Source of the DNA: Notolepis coatsorum | Lineage: Eukaryota > Chordata > Actinopteri > Aulopiformes > Paralepididae | Assembly (NCBI GenBank): GCA_963971535.1 | Contig: OZ020593.1 | Location: forward strand, 33,168,629 to 33,232,628 | Direction: 5' to 3' | Length of the DNA stretch: 64,000 bases | Shown here: piece by piece, positions 12,056 to 22,954 of the stretch | How the letters are laid out: the number at the start of each line of letters is the position of its first letter | Numbering within the stretch: position 1 is the first letter of the stretch | Translations under genes and position numbers: made by a program | The notes under the pieces: generated by a model | Databases searched by the model: none | Seen by the model: only the letters and a program-made list of their open reading frames with translations | Told to the model about the DNA's origin: nothing

Positions 12056-13562
12056 AGAAGGTATTGAGGTCGTTTGCTAAGGAGATGTCACTGTTCAGTT
12101 TGAGGGAGGCGCCTTTGTAGTCTGTCATTGTTTTGAGCCCCTGCCACATAGCTCTAGAGTCAGCTTGTTCAAACTGGAGTTCAATTTTATCCCTGTAGCG
12201 TCGTTTGGCCTCTGTCACTGTCCTCCTTACGTTGTGTTGCGCCACCTTGTGGTCGTTCATGTTGCCTGCCACTAGGCCGTCATTGTATGCTTTGGTGCGC
12301 TCTCTCAGAGCTTCACGGACGGATTTGTCTACCCAGGGTTTTTGATTTGGGTAAACTTTCATTTTGGTAGTGGGGATTGTTTCTTTCACCCTAGTACAGA
12401 CATAGTCCAGCACTGTCTCCGTGTAGGCATTAATGTTATCTGTGTCGCGGAATACAATCCAGTCTGTGTTGTGAAACACTGACACTAGTGTATCCTCTGA
12501 CGTCACATCCCATTTCTGCACCTCTCGCGAGACTACGGGAGTACTTTTAATTCTTTGTCTGTACTTTGGTGTAAGGAAAATGGATGCGTGATCTGACTTG
12601 CCAAAGCCACTATCAGAATGAGCCTTGTAGCCACCTTTAAATTGCGTGTAACAGTGATCTAGGATGTTACCGCCTCTGGTGTTGCAAGTCACATGCTGGT
12701 AGAAATCAGGCAATACCTTTCTCAGATTGGCGCTATTGAAATCTCCCAGTACCAAAATGGCGGCGTTAACGTTCGTCGCTTGTATATTGTTTACCTCGTC
12801 GTGGAGTCTGGAGAGCGCGGCGTTGTTGTTGGCTTGCGGTGGAATATACACTCCGACCAGGATGATCGCCGTTAACTCCCTCGGGAGGAAGAAAGGACGA
12901 CACTTGATGGTTATATATTCCAGTTCTGGGGAGCAGTGATTGGATAGTTCCTTCACATTCGTTGGATCACTCCAATTTTTGTTAAACATGAAGGCAATAC
13001 CTCCACCACGTTGTTTACCGGACTCTGATTGTGTCCGATCCTTCCTATGGATAAAGAAATGATCCGCTGGTTGAATCGCGTGATCTGGAACCTCCGGCGT
13101 GAGCCACGTTTCGGTGAAGCAGAGAACGTTGCAGTCCCTAACGTCTCTTTGGTATTGAATCCTTGCTCGGATATCATCCAGTTTATTGTCAATTGATTGT
13201 ACATTGGCTAGCAATATACTGGGCAATGGCGTTCGGTGGCGTCTGGATCTCAGCCTGTTACGGATCCCAGCTCTCTTCCCACGCCGTCTGGTTCGTTTGT
13301 TCCTGGGATCAAGGAACAAAGGCTCTGGTCCCATTCTCCGGAGAATCTCAACAGGCCATTGTTGCGGTTCGGAAAGCTGGTCCAGGGAGTAATCCAATCG
13401 GTAAGTTTCCCGTAATCCGATGTCTATAAGTGACTGACGGTCATACACATTAAATGCACCTACTGTTGGTACAGACAAAACTCTTAAAACTATAAATATT
13501 AACAAAAGTAAGCACAGTCTCGACGGAGCGAACAGAAAGGCAGCCGGACGTTGCAGCGCCAT
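11979..13562 (-). CDS. LINE endonuclease half (APE-type)
   Basis: The 527-residue frame starts at an ATG preceded by in-frame LINE leader. Residues 16-30 form a hydrophobic stretch and residues 88-110 are strongly basic. An exonuclease-endonuclease-phosphatase domain follows: LLANVQS (about 117-123), FTETW (149-153), GDFN (273-276) and SDH (323-325), which are the metal-binding and catalytic landmarks of LINE target-site endonucleases. This enzyme nicks chromosomal DNA to prime reverse transcription. Residues after about 380 form the linker towards the RT. The frame ends in MGGGG at a run of about 14 G on the minus strand (plus 11991-12003), where it shifts out of phase with the RT frame. In relatives the two halves are one polyprotein, so this is a one-event break, a programmed shift or a consensus error in the homopolymer. 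Confidence 0.85.
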   Translation of the reverse strand: MALQRPAAFLFAPSRLCLLLLIFIVLRVLSVPTVGAFNVYDRQSLIDIGLRETYRLDYSLDQLSEPQQWPVEILRRMGPEPLFLDPRNKRTRRRGKRAGIRNRLRSRRHRTPLPSILLANVQSIDNKLDDIRARIQYQRDVRDCNVLCFTETWLTPEVPDHAIQPADHFFIHRKDRTQSESGKQRGGGIAFMFNKNWSDPTNVKELSNHCSPELEYITIKCRPFFLPRELTAIILVGVYIPPQANNNAALSRLHDEVNNIQATNVNAAILVLGDFNSANLRKVLPDFYQHVTCNTRGGNILDHCYTQFKGGYKAHSDSGFGKSDHASIFLTPKYRQRIKSTPVVSREVQKWDVTSEDTLVSVFHNTDWIVFRDTDNINAYTETVLDYVCTRVKETIPTTKMKVYPNQKPWVDKSVREALRERTKAYNDGLVAGNMNDHKVAQHNVRRTVTEAKRRYRDKIELQFEQADSRAMWQGLKTMTDYKGASLKLNSDISLANDLNTFYARFDAGNNNTSSQASAMGGGGVGC

Positions 13563-14020
13563 CTCAGCATTTTTTCCTGATCACCATTCGAAAAAATCGA
13601 TAAGTGTATAGATCCAACGCGATACAGTAGAACTCCATGATCAGCGGGGCTCAGAGGCTCCAGAATGAACTGTGGTAAGCCCGGCTGCATCAGTGGACTG
13701 GAAAATGTGGAGTACCGGATTTTTTCCCCCATTCATTTTCTTTTTTTTAAACTTAAATTTAAATTACCCCCCCCCCCCCCCCCCATTCATTTTCATTGAG
13801 TCCATTCCAAAATCCCTTATGTCATCTGGGAGACGACAGGGGGGCGCTTTTTTCCACAATGATTGCCGGCGCCGCTCGGCTATACTCGGGTAGGCTCGGG
13901 TGATGCAATATGATTTCAGATCGCTAAAAAAAATTAAATAAAAAAATCTGAGAAATCTCGTGAGTGGCTAACAACCCCCTATTAATAAACCAGAGTATTC
14001 TCGTGTGTGGCAGTTAAAGT

Positions 14021-14330
<310 letters not shown>

Positions 14331-14451
14331 CCCAACCTTGCCCAGGTGGCCAGCATACTCGGCCCAATTCCGGCTACCGGTCGGCACACTCGGCATATGT
14401 CCGGCACGGCACGCCAACGATGAGCCGGATCTGGCTCGGTAATGGTTGCCG

Positions 14452-14883
14452 GGGCAGAGCCGACTCGGGCTCGCCAAAGATAAACCGGCTCTGGCCCGGC
14501 TCTGGTTGCCGGGGCAGAGCCGACTCGGGCTCGCCAAAGCTAAACCGGCTCTGGCCCGGCAATGGTTGCCGTGCCCGAGCCGACTCGGGCTCGCCAAAGA
14601 TAAACCGGCTCTGGCCCGGCAATGGTTGCCGGGGCAGAGCCGACTCGGGCTCGCCAAAGATAAACCGGCTCTGGCCCGGCTCTGCTTGCCGGGGCAGAGC
14701 CGACTCAGGCTCGTCAAAGATAAACCGGCTCTGGCCCGGCTCGGCTTGCCGTGCCAGAGCCGACTCGGGCTCGCCAAAGATAAACCGGCTCTGGCACGGC
14801 AATGGTTGCCGGGGCAGAGCCGACTCGGGCTCGCCAAAGATAAACCGGCTCTGGCCCGGCAATGGTTGCCGGGGCAGAGCCGA
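14452..14883. repeat. 60-bp GC-rich minisatellite, about 7 units
   Basis: Units of exactly 60 bp carry GAGCCGACTCGGGCTCGCCA and AAACCGGCTCTGGCCCGGC. Substitutions between units are few (for example at 14701-14760). Because 60 is a multiple of three and stops are absent, long frames stay open on both strands, but this is a property of the unit and not evidence of a gene. Confidence 0.95.
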
Positions 14884-14984
14884 AGTTTCAGTCAAGCGAC
14901 GCCGCCCCCACACACAACAGCGGTGTGATTGGCAGAATCGACTGTCAATCAAAATTGTTCCGTTGAGACCACCGCAACAAGTGA

Positions 14985-15027
14985 ATACAGCTGTACTGTA
15001 CCCACTCTGCAGTCTGTAAATAAAGCT

Positions 15028-15058
<31 letters not shown>
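14985..15058 (+). repeat. LINE tail family, copy 3 (diverged)
   Basis: GTACTGTACCCACTCTGCAG, then AATAAAGC and a (TCAA)n run of about 8 units. It is shorter and more diverged than the copy at 18140-18430. Confidence 0.7.
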
Positions 15059-15059
<1 letters not shown>

Positions 15060-15265
15060 GACAAATGCATAGAAAAGCCCTTATTATAACCAAATAACAA
15101 AAGATTATATTATTGTTTATGAAAATGTTTTAGCCCTATGCTTGCCTATTATTTGAATGGCAACAAATAAAATAATAATAATAAAATTAATAAATAAAAT
15201 GTTAGAGGAGTGGAGGGGGGGGGGGGCAGAGCGAGGTGGGTGTTATAGGAGTGGAGGGGGGGGGC
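15059..15265. other. AT-rich spacer and G-rich duplication
   Basis: AT-rich sequence is followed by two copies of a GAGGAGTGGAGGGGGGG-like block (about 15203 and 15250) leading into the satellite. No gene is seen. Confidence 0.6.
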
Positions 15266-18056
15266 AGAGCCTCATAAAGCTAACATTAGCTGCACTCATA
15301 GGAGCCTGCATGTTGATGTAGCCTCATAAAGCTAACATTATAGCTGCACTCATAGGATGTTGATGTAGCCTCATAAAGCTGCATATGCTGCACTCATAGG
15401 AGCGTGTTGATGTAGCCTCATAAAGCTAACAAGAGTATATGTAATACTGTGGTTATGGCCTCTATAGTTAGCAGCTCATATAGCTAACATAATACTGTGG
15501 TTAAGGCCTGCAGCAGCTCAGTAGCTAACATAACAACACTGTAGTTAAGGCCTTTAACCAGCAGCTCAGTAGCTAACATAACAACACTTTAGTTAAGGCC
15601 TTTAACCAGCAGCTCAGTAGCTAACATAACAACTGTGGTTAAGGCCTTTAAATAGCTGCACTCATAGGAGCCTGCATGTTGATGTAGCCTCATAAAGCTA
15701 ATATTATAGCTGCACTCATAGGATGTTGATGTAGCCTCATAAAGCTGCATATGCTGCACTCATAGGAGCGTGTTGATGTAGCCTCATAAAGCTAACAAGA
15801 GTATATGTAATACTGTGGTTATGGCCTCTATAGTTAGCAGCTCATAGCTAACATAATACTGTGGTTAAGGCCTGCAGCAGCTCAGTAGCTAACATAACAA
15901 CACTGTAGTTAAGGCCTTTAACCAGCAGCTCAGTAGCTAACATAACAACTGTGGTTAAGGCCTTTAAATAGCTGCACTCATAGGAGCCTGCATGTTGATG
16001 TAGCCTCATAAAGCTAATATTATAGCTGCACTCATAGGATGTTGATGTAGCCTCATAAAGCTGCATATGCTGCACTCATAGGAGCGTGTTGATGTAGCCT
16101 CATAAAGCTAACAAGAGAATATGTAATACTGTGGTTATGGCCTCTATAGTTAGCAGCTCATAGCTAACATAATACTGTGGTTAAGGCCTGCAGCAGCTCA
16201 GTAGCTAACATAACAACACTGTAGTTAAGGCCTTTAACCAGCAGCTCAGTAGCTAACATAACAACTGTGGTTAAGGCCTTTAAATAGCTGCACTCATAGG
16301 AGCCTGCATGTTGATGTAGCCTCATAAAGCTAACATTATAGCTGCACTCATAGGATGTTGATGTAGCCTCATAAAGCTGCATATGCTGCACTCATAGGAG
16401 CGTGTTGATGTAGCCTCATAAAGCTAACAAGAGTATATGTAATACTGTGGTTATGGCCTCTATAGTTAGCAGCTCATAGCTAACATAATACTGTGGTTAA
16501 GGCCTGCAGCAGCTCAGTAGCTAACATAACAACACTGTAGTTAAGGCCTTTAACCAGCAGCTCAGTAGCTAACATAACAATACTGTAGTTAAGGCCTTTA
16601 ACCAGCAGCTCAGTAGCTAACATAACAACTGTGGTTAAGGCCTTTAAATAGCTGCACTCATAGGAGCCTGCATGTTGATGTAGCCTCATAAAGCTAATAT
16701 TATAGCTGCACTCATAGGATGTTGATGTAGCCTCATAAAGCTGCATATGCTGCACTCATAGGAGCGTGTTGATGTAGCCTCATAAAGCTAACAAGAGTAT
16801 ATGTAATACTGTGGTTATGGCCTCTATAGTTAGCAGCTCATAGCTAACATAATACTGTGGTTAAGGCCTGCAGCAGCTCAGTAGCTAACATAACAACACT
16901 GTAGTTAAGGCCTTTAACCAGCAGCTCAGTAGCTAACATAACAACACTGTAGTTAAGGCCTTTAACCAGCAGCTCAGTAGCTAACATAACAACTGTGGTT
17001 AAGGCCTTTAAATAGCTGCACTCATAGGAGCCTGCATGTTGATGTAGCCTCATAAAGCTAATATTATAGCTGCACTCATAGGATGTTGATGTAGCCTCAT
17101 AAAGCTGCATATGCTGCACTCATAGGAGCGTGTTGATGTAGCCTCATAAAGCTAACAAGAGTATATGTAATACTGTGGTTATGGCCTCTATAGTTAGCAG
17201 CTCATAGCTAACATAATACTGTGGTTAAGGCCTGCAGCAGCTCAGTAGCTAACATAACAACACTGTAGTTAAGGCCTTTAACCAGCAGCTCAGTAGCTAA
17301 CATAACAACACTGTAGTTAAGGCCTTTAACCAGCAGCTCAGTAGCTAACATAACAACTGTGGTTAAGGCCTTTAAATAGCTGCACTCATAGGAGCCTGCA
17401 TGTTGATGTAGCCTCATAAAGCTAATATTATAGCTGCACTCATAGGATGTTGATGTAGCCTCATAAAGCTGCATATGCTGCACTCATAGGAGCGTGTTGA
17501 TGTAGCCTCATAAAGCTAACAAGAGTATATGTAATACTGTGGTTATGGCCTCTATAGTTAGCAGCTCATAGCTAACATAATACTGTGGTTAAGGCCTGCA
17601 GCAGCTCAGTAGCTAACATAACAACACTGTAGTTAAGGCCTTTAACCAGCAGCTCAGTAGCTAACATAACAACACTGTAGTTAAGGCCTTTAACCAGCAG
17701 CTCAGTAGCTAACATAACAACTGTGGTTAAGGCCTTTAAATAGCTGCACTCATAGGAGCCTGCATGTTGATGTAGCCTCATAAAGCTAATATTATAGCTG
17801 CACTCATAGGATGTTGATGTAGCCTCATAAAGCTGCATATGCTGCACTCATAGGAGCGTGTTGATGTAGCCTCATAAAGCTAACAAGAGTATATGTAATA
17901 CTGTGGTTATGGCCTCTATAGTTAGCAGCTCATAGCTAACATAATACTGTGGTTAAGGCCTGCAGCAGCTCAGTAGCTAACATAACAACTGTGGTTAAGG
18001 CCTTTAACCTGTGGTTAAGGCCTTTAACCGCAGCTCAGTACGCTAACATAACAATA
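15266..18056. repeat. Higher-order satellite, 316/364-bp units
   Basis: The marker GGAGCCTGCATG occurs at 15301, 15667, 15983, 16299, 16663, 17027, 17391 and 17755, giving unit lengths of 366, 316, 316, 364, 364, 364 and 364 bp plus a truncated last unit. The 48-bp difference equals one extra copy of a subunit containing GTAGTTAAGGCCTTTAACCA and CAGCTCAGTAGCTAACATAA. Within each unit a second motif, TAGCCTCATAAAGCT, is also repeated. Later units are almost identical, so recent homogenisation is likely. Short minus-strand frames of 75-91 codons recur per unit but show no known protein and are taken as incidental. Confidence 0.95.
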
Positions 18057-18139
18057 CTGGTTACTGATTTATTATTTACATTGAAAAGATACAGAGATAA
18101 TTTGTTAAAGCTGGACCAGCACACTAGGTTAGTAAATCC

Positions 18140-18381
18140 TAGGCTCTTTTCTAGACTCTTTTTGTATCACAAACAGTAGGCCTACTGTATTTGCAAATCT
18201 GGTATGTCATAAATGTATAGAAGTGTCTATCTGTATGTCACATGTCATGTTATGATGAATTGAAAATGGGGGTCCCTGATGTAAACAAGACGAACGTCTT
18301 TCTCTGGTCTGCATGCCCTTAACAATTGTATGTATTGAGCTGTACTGTATTGTACCCATTCTGCAATCTGTTAATAAAGTT

Positions 18382-18430
<49 letters not shown>
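18140..18430 (+). repeat. LINE tail family, copy 4
   Basis: A longer copy of the family 3' UTR. It starts near CTCTTTTTGTATCACAAACA, passes ATGATGAATTGAAAATGGGG and GTTAATAAAGTTTTCAATCA, and ends in about 14 TCAA units (to 18430). Confidence 0.9.
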
Positions 18431-18432
<2 letters not shown>

Positions 18433-18568
18433 CCAACATTTTCACTGTAAAGTATATAAAAACGAAGTTATTGAACTTTAAACTTGAAACAAATACTATA
18501 CTGCCTATAATTTGTTAAAGATGTATTAATTCGAACATTATTTCATATTATTTTACTTGAAAAGAGAG
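18431..18568. other. AT-rich spacer
   Basis: Nothing recognisable lies between the (TCAA)n and (ATT)n runs. Confidence 0.5.
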
Positions 18569-18745
<177 letters not shown>

Positions 18746-18879
18746 GTATTATTTTAAGTTATTCTTGTGCCATTGAGATTTGTCAGAGAGATTGTAGGCA
18801 TAAAGCAAGTTGATTGAGTAACTGTTATATAAAATAATATAAATAATAATTGTCATTTGGCAACACTGACTAACAGCTG

Positions 18880-18924
18880 CGTTGCATTGTGGGGGGGGGG
18901 GATCCCCACAATGCATTGTGGTTT
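18880..18924. repeat. Short palindrome around a G-run
   Basis: TTGCATTGTGGGG and its reverse complement CCCCACAATGCA flank a G-run and GATC. It could form a hairpin. It lies just upstream of a CpG-rich patch (18938-18960). Confidence 0.8.
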
Positions 18925-18929
18925 TTGAA

Positions 18930-19943
18930 ATTTTGAATTGACGGCGTCGCGCGCGGCACAGTCAGACCAGACCAGGATGACACGGTTGCATTTCTTCTCA
19001 TCTCAGGTAATTTATGCAGATATTTTTGATTATTTATAAGTAATACCGCTAATATAAATGAGTGCTGTTTAGTCTGTGTTTCAGTGAGTGTAGCGCGAGT
19101 TCACGTTAGCTACTAGCTCTACATACACTGAGTGTAGCGCGAGGCCGCGAGCTCACGTTAGCTATATAGGCTACATACACTGAGTGTAGCGCGAGCTCAC
19201 GTTAGCTACTAGCTCTACATACACTGAGTGTAGCGCGAGGCCGCGAGCTCACATTAGCTATATAGGCTACATACCATAGATATCTATAGAACACAGATAT
19301 CTATAGATATCTATGCTACATACACTGAGTGTAGCGCAAGCTCACGTTAGCTATATAGGCTACATACACTGCTACAGGCAGAGCCTCACGTTGTCACCAA
19401 CTGTTCTCATCTCAGGTAATTGTGCAACACATATATAGGCTACATACACTGCTACAGGCAGAGCCTCACGTTGTCACCAACTGTTCTCATCTCGGGTAAT
19501 TGTGCAACACATATATTTTATTATTTATAAGTAATGCGTGCTGCTGATATAAATGCTGTTTAGTCTGTGTTTCAGTGACTAGTCTACTGTAACGTTATTT
19601 GCTCGATATTATGAAACTGGCGGGATCTGTAATACAAGCACTACTGCTAGCAGGCCTAGACTGTAGAATACTGACGTTAGCTAACCAATGCATATCACGC
19701 AGATCTTTCATGGTTTAATTTAATTATAAAATATATAATTTCATTGTTAATGTAGCAAATACTGTTACAGTGCTGTCTCTCAACAACGACATGAAAGCAG
19801 AAGACAGCTCAATAACAACTACCCGTATACTTCAAGTGGTTGTGGTTTTTATTGTGTGTGTGACTGTGTATATATAATATATACTTTTTAATCTGGGACA
19901 TCATTTTCAAAGAGTCATCCTGTAATGCCTTCTCTCTCTCTCT
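18930..19943. repeat. CpG-rich leader and clustered tandem repeats
   Basis: A CpG-rich patch with GGCGTCGCGCGCGGC (18943-18957) is followed by CTCATCTCAG/GTAATT, a good splice-donor context near 19007. From about 19080 to 19375 blocks with ACTGAGTGTAGCGCGAG and CTCACGTTAGCTA alternate in two lengths. From about 19360 to 19515 an 80-bp unit (GCTACAGGCA at 19371 and 19451) occurs twice, each copy again carrying TTCTCATCTC(A/G)GGTAAT. The layout resembles the 5' end of a transcription unit whose first exon was duplicated, but no coding sequence is recognised. Confidence 0.5.
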
Positions 19944-19949
19944 CCCAAG

Positions 19950-19996
19950 ACGGTCAAGATCTACCAAGTCTTCAAGATCTTCAAGTGGTCATGCTT
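19950..19996 (+). other. Exon-like RS-rich segment
   Basis: A 47-bp segment sits between a CT-rich acceptor ending CCCAAG and a strong donor GTAAGTG. One frame reads RSRSTKSSRSSSGHA. If spliced to the acceptor at 20221 the phase stays open (TGT codon across the join) into frame two of the following segment. That frame is not the CAND-like one, so the biological meaning is unclear. The segment is too short to assign. Confidence 0.35.
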
Positions 19997-20116
19997 GTAA
20001 GTGATGTATACAATGTTTTATTGTGTGTGTGACTGTGTATATATATACTTTTCAATCTGGGACTTTCATTTCAACAGCTGGAAAGGGTCATCCTGTGTTG
20101 ATGGATGCTACAGTAT

Positions 20117-22497
20117 GTAGATGTGCATGACATGGACTAAATTAGAGGTCCTAGATATGCAAAATAATATTGAGAATCACTGGCCTTAGACTATCTACTA
20201 ACGTATTCTCGCTCTCTCTAGGTTCATGGCCACTAATGACTTCAGACCTTCAGAAGGACAGTATGCTGGATGAGGAAGGTCTTGGCCATGCTGCGATGGC
20301 TCCTAGAAGACAAGAACGGAGAGGTGCTGGACCTGGCTGTCAAATGGTTTGTAATGCTAGAGTATATTTTATGTAGATGTGCATGACATGGACTAAATTA
20401 GAGGTCCTAGATATGCAAAATAATATTGAGAATCACTGGCCTTAGACTATCTACTAACGTATTCTCGCTCTCTCTAGGTTCATGGCCACTAATGACTTCA
20501 GACCTTCAGAAGGACAGTATGCTGGATGAGGAAGGTCTTGGCCATGCTGCGATGGCTCCTAGAAGACAAGAACGGAGAGGTGCTGGACCTGGCTGTCAAA
20601 TGGTTTGTAATGCTACAGTATATTTTATGTAGATGTGCATGACATGGACTAAATTAGAGGTCCTAGATATGCAAAATAATATTGAGAATCACTGGCCTTA
20701 GACTATCTACTAACGTATTCTCGCTCTCTCTAGGTTCATGGCCACTAATGACTTCAGACCTTCAGAAGGACAGTATGCTGGATGAGGAAGGTCTTGGCCA
20801 TGCTGCGATGGCTCCTAGAAGACAAGAACGGAGAGGTGCTGGACCTGGCTGTCAAATGGTTTGTAATGCTAGAGTATATTTTATGTAGATGTGCATGACA
20901 TGGACTAAATTAGAGGTCCTAGATATGCAAAATAATATTGAGAATCACTGGCCTTAGACTATCTACTAACGTATTCTCGCTCTCTCTAGGTTCATGGCCA
21001 CTAATGACTTCAGACCTTCAGAAGGACAGTATGCTGGATGAGGAAGGTCTTGGCCATGCTGCGATGGCTCCTAGAAGACAAGAACGGAGAGGTGCTGGAC
21101 CTGGCTGTCAAATGGTTTGTAATGCTACAGTATATTTTATGTAGATGTGCATGACATGGACTAAATTAGAGGTCCTAGATATGCAAAATAATATTGAGAA
21201 TCACTGGCCTTAGACTATCTACTAACGTATTCTCGCTCTCTCTAGGTTCATGGCCACTAATGACTTCAGACCTTCAGAAGGACAGTATGCTGGATGAGGA
21301 AGGTCTTGGCCATGCTGCGATGGCTCCTAGAAGACAAGAACGGAAAGGTGCTGGACCTGGCTGTCAAATGGTTTGTAATGCTACAGTATATTTTATGTAG
21401 ATGTGCATGACATGGACTAAATTAGAGGTCCTAGATATGCAAAATAATATTGAGAATCACTGGCCTTAGACTATCTACTAACGTATTCTCGCTCTCTCTC
21501 TTTAGGTTCATGGCCACTAATGACTTCAGAGCTTCAGAAGGACAGTATGCGTGTAGCTTATTGCCAGCGGAAGAGTGCAAGAATGCTTCCGCATTCGTCA
21601 CCGCACGCCAGTACGGTAATGCGCCTTTCCTTTCGCCCCGCTCAGACAAATGCATGTAGTACATTGCAACACAACGCAGCATTTCCGCGTACATTGCAAT
21701 GAATCACTTGGAGTTTGAAAGTGATATCAGAAGAAACTACTCAACCTCGGCTGTCTTTAACTAGCAGGACGCTAGTGGGCTAGTCGCTAAAATATATATC
21801 GTTTTATATATAATTGTACCAACACAGATATTAGGCAGTACACACATTGTCCTGCAATACATACAGTGAATGCACAGCTACATTCGCCATATATTTCTAT
21901 CGCTGCTGCGGTCTACAGTGAAATGCAATATTATTATTATTGTAAAGATCATTACAATTATTATTTTGTGCACGTTGTGCAAATTGAGAGGCTGTGCTCT
22001 TTGCACACAACCCTTGTACACTTGTAACATTGCCTCCAGGCTGCGATTGTAATGATAATCTTTACAATAATAATAATAATATTGCATTTCACTATAGACC
22101 GCAGCAGCGATAGAAATATATGGCGAATGTAGCTGTGCATTCACTGTACATGTATTGCAGGACAATGTGTGTACTGCCTAATATCTGTGTTGGTACAATT
22201 ATATATTTTAGCGACTAGCCCACTAGCGTCCTGCTAGTTAAAGACAGCCGCGGAAATGCTGCGTTGTGTTGCAATGTACTACATGCATTTGTCTGAGCGG
22301 GGCGAAAGGAAAGGCGCATTACCGTACTGGCGTGCGGTGACGAATGCGGAAGCATTCTTGCACTCTTCCGCTGGCAATAAGTTACACCCGGACAGTATGC
22401 TGGATGAGGAAGGTCTTGGCCATGCTGCGATGGCTCCTAGAGGACAAGAACGGAGGTGCAGGACCTGGCTGTCAAATGGTTTGTAATGCTACAGTAT
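20117..22497 (+). pseudogene. Six tandem CAND1/CAND2-like exon copies
   Basis: A 256-bp unit recurs with exon starts at 20222, 20478, 20734, 20990, 21246 and 21506. The sixth copy is interrupted by 21551-22389 and ends near 22497. Each unit has a CTCTCTCTAG acceptor and about 125 bp that decode in pieces as FMATND, then LQKDSMLDEE, then KVLAMLRWLLEDKNGEVLDL. This follows the second exon of cullin-associated NEDD8-dissociated proteins (FMATNDLMTELQKDS... LLEDKNGEV), HEAT-repeat factors that exchange SCF substrate adaptors. The pieces lie in different frames, so at least two indels have broken the frame in every copy; the sixth retains an ELQKDSM reading. The first exon and the rest of the gene are not seen. 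Copies 1 and 3 share GCTAGAG and copies 2, 4 and 5 GCTACAG after the exon, suggesting duplication in pairs. Confidence 0.75.
21551..22389. mobile_element. Fold-back element with 11-bp TSD
   Basis: The ends are near-perfect inverted repeats (left GTGTAGCTTATTGCCAGCGG; right end reversed GTGTAACTTATTGCCAGCGG). They continue as two arms of roughly 350-400 bp around an 87-bp loop (21959-22045). The left arm alone has 60 extra bases at 21690-21749. GGACAGTATGC is present on both sides (21540-21550 and 22390-22400) but only once in each of the five undisturbed neighbouring units, so it is a target duplication. Long TIRs with a 9-11-bp duplication fit Mutator-like elements. No transposase is encoded. 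Confidence 0.85.
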
Positions 22498-22504
22498 AAA
22501 TTAT

Positions 22505-22945
22505 TGTATTACATCACACTCACCATCAATGACTCCACCATCACCCCCTCCCCCCTAGTCCGCAACCTCTGTGTCATCCTCGACCCCACCCTCTCATTTG
22601 ACCCCATGTCCGCTCCATTGTCAAAACTTCATATTTTCACCTCCGCAACATTGCCAAAATCCGTCACTGCCTCTACCCCCTGCTGCTGAATCCCTCATAC
22701 ACGCCTTCATCTTTTCCCTCCTGGACTACTGTAACTCCCTCCTCACTGGCATCACCTCCCGCTCCCTCCATAAACTGCAGATGGTCCAAAACTCAGTTGC
22801 CCACCTCCTCACTAACACCCGGTCCCGCGAACACATCACTCCTGTCCTCCACTCCCTCCACTGGCTCCCGATCAAGGAACGCATTAACTTCAAAACACTA
22901 CTCACCTTCAAAGCCATCCATAGCCTGGCCTCACCCTGGTCTTAA
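22505..22945 (+). pseudogene. L2-type LINE RT C-terminal fragment
   Basis: It encodes the region after the catalytic core: VRNL.VILDPTLSF, then after a frameshift HLRNIAKIRHC, then ESLIHAFIFSLLDYCNSLLT and HSLHWLPIKERINFKTLL. These are standard L2 (Maui-like) landmarks. The frame shifts at about 22605 and again near 22680, and both ends are truncated. It is not functional. Confidence 0.85.
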
Positions 22946-22954
22946 ACTTTTTAC

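Larger units (their letters stand above)
10053..13785 (-). mobile_element. Near-intact Jockey-superfamily LINE
   Basis: On the minus strand it reads 5' UTR, an endonuclease frame (13562-11979), an RT frame (12055-10574), a 3' UTR containing a 54-bp tandem duplication (units from 10427 and 10481), and a tail of GAACTT-type repeats ending near 10053. Both enzymatic halves have their catalytic motifs and the only coding break seen is a homopolymer frameshift. The 5' boundary near 13785 is approximate because C-runs and a duplicated CCCCCATTCATTTTC (13726 and 13781) obscure it. Confidence 0.85.

Noticed and set aside
10050-13810. ATTCCAA at 10050 and 13804 as the LINE target duplication
   Set aside because: Seven bases only, and the 5' boundary is blurred by C-runs; could be chance.
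15848-17847. Six minus-strand frames of 75-91 codons
   Set aside because: They recur once per satellite unit and match no known protein.
20170-21400. Five 68-codon frames starting MRITGLRLSTNVF
   Set aside because: They start in the intron-like part of the array and run in a frame different from the CAND-like coding; incidental.
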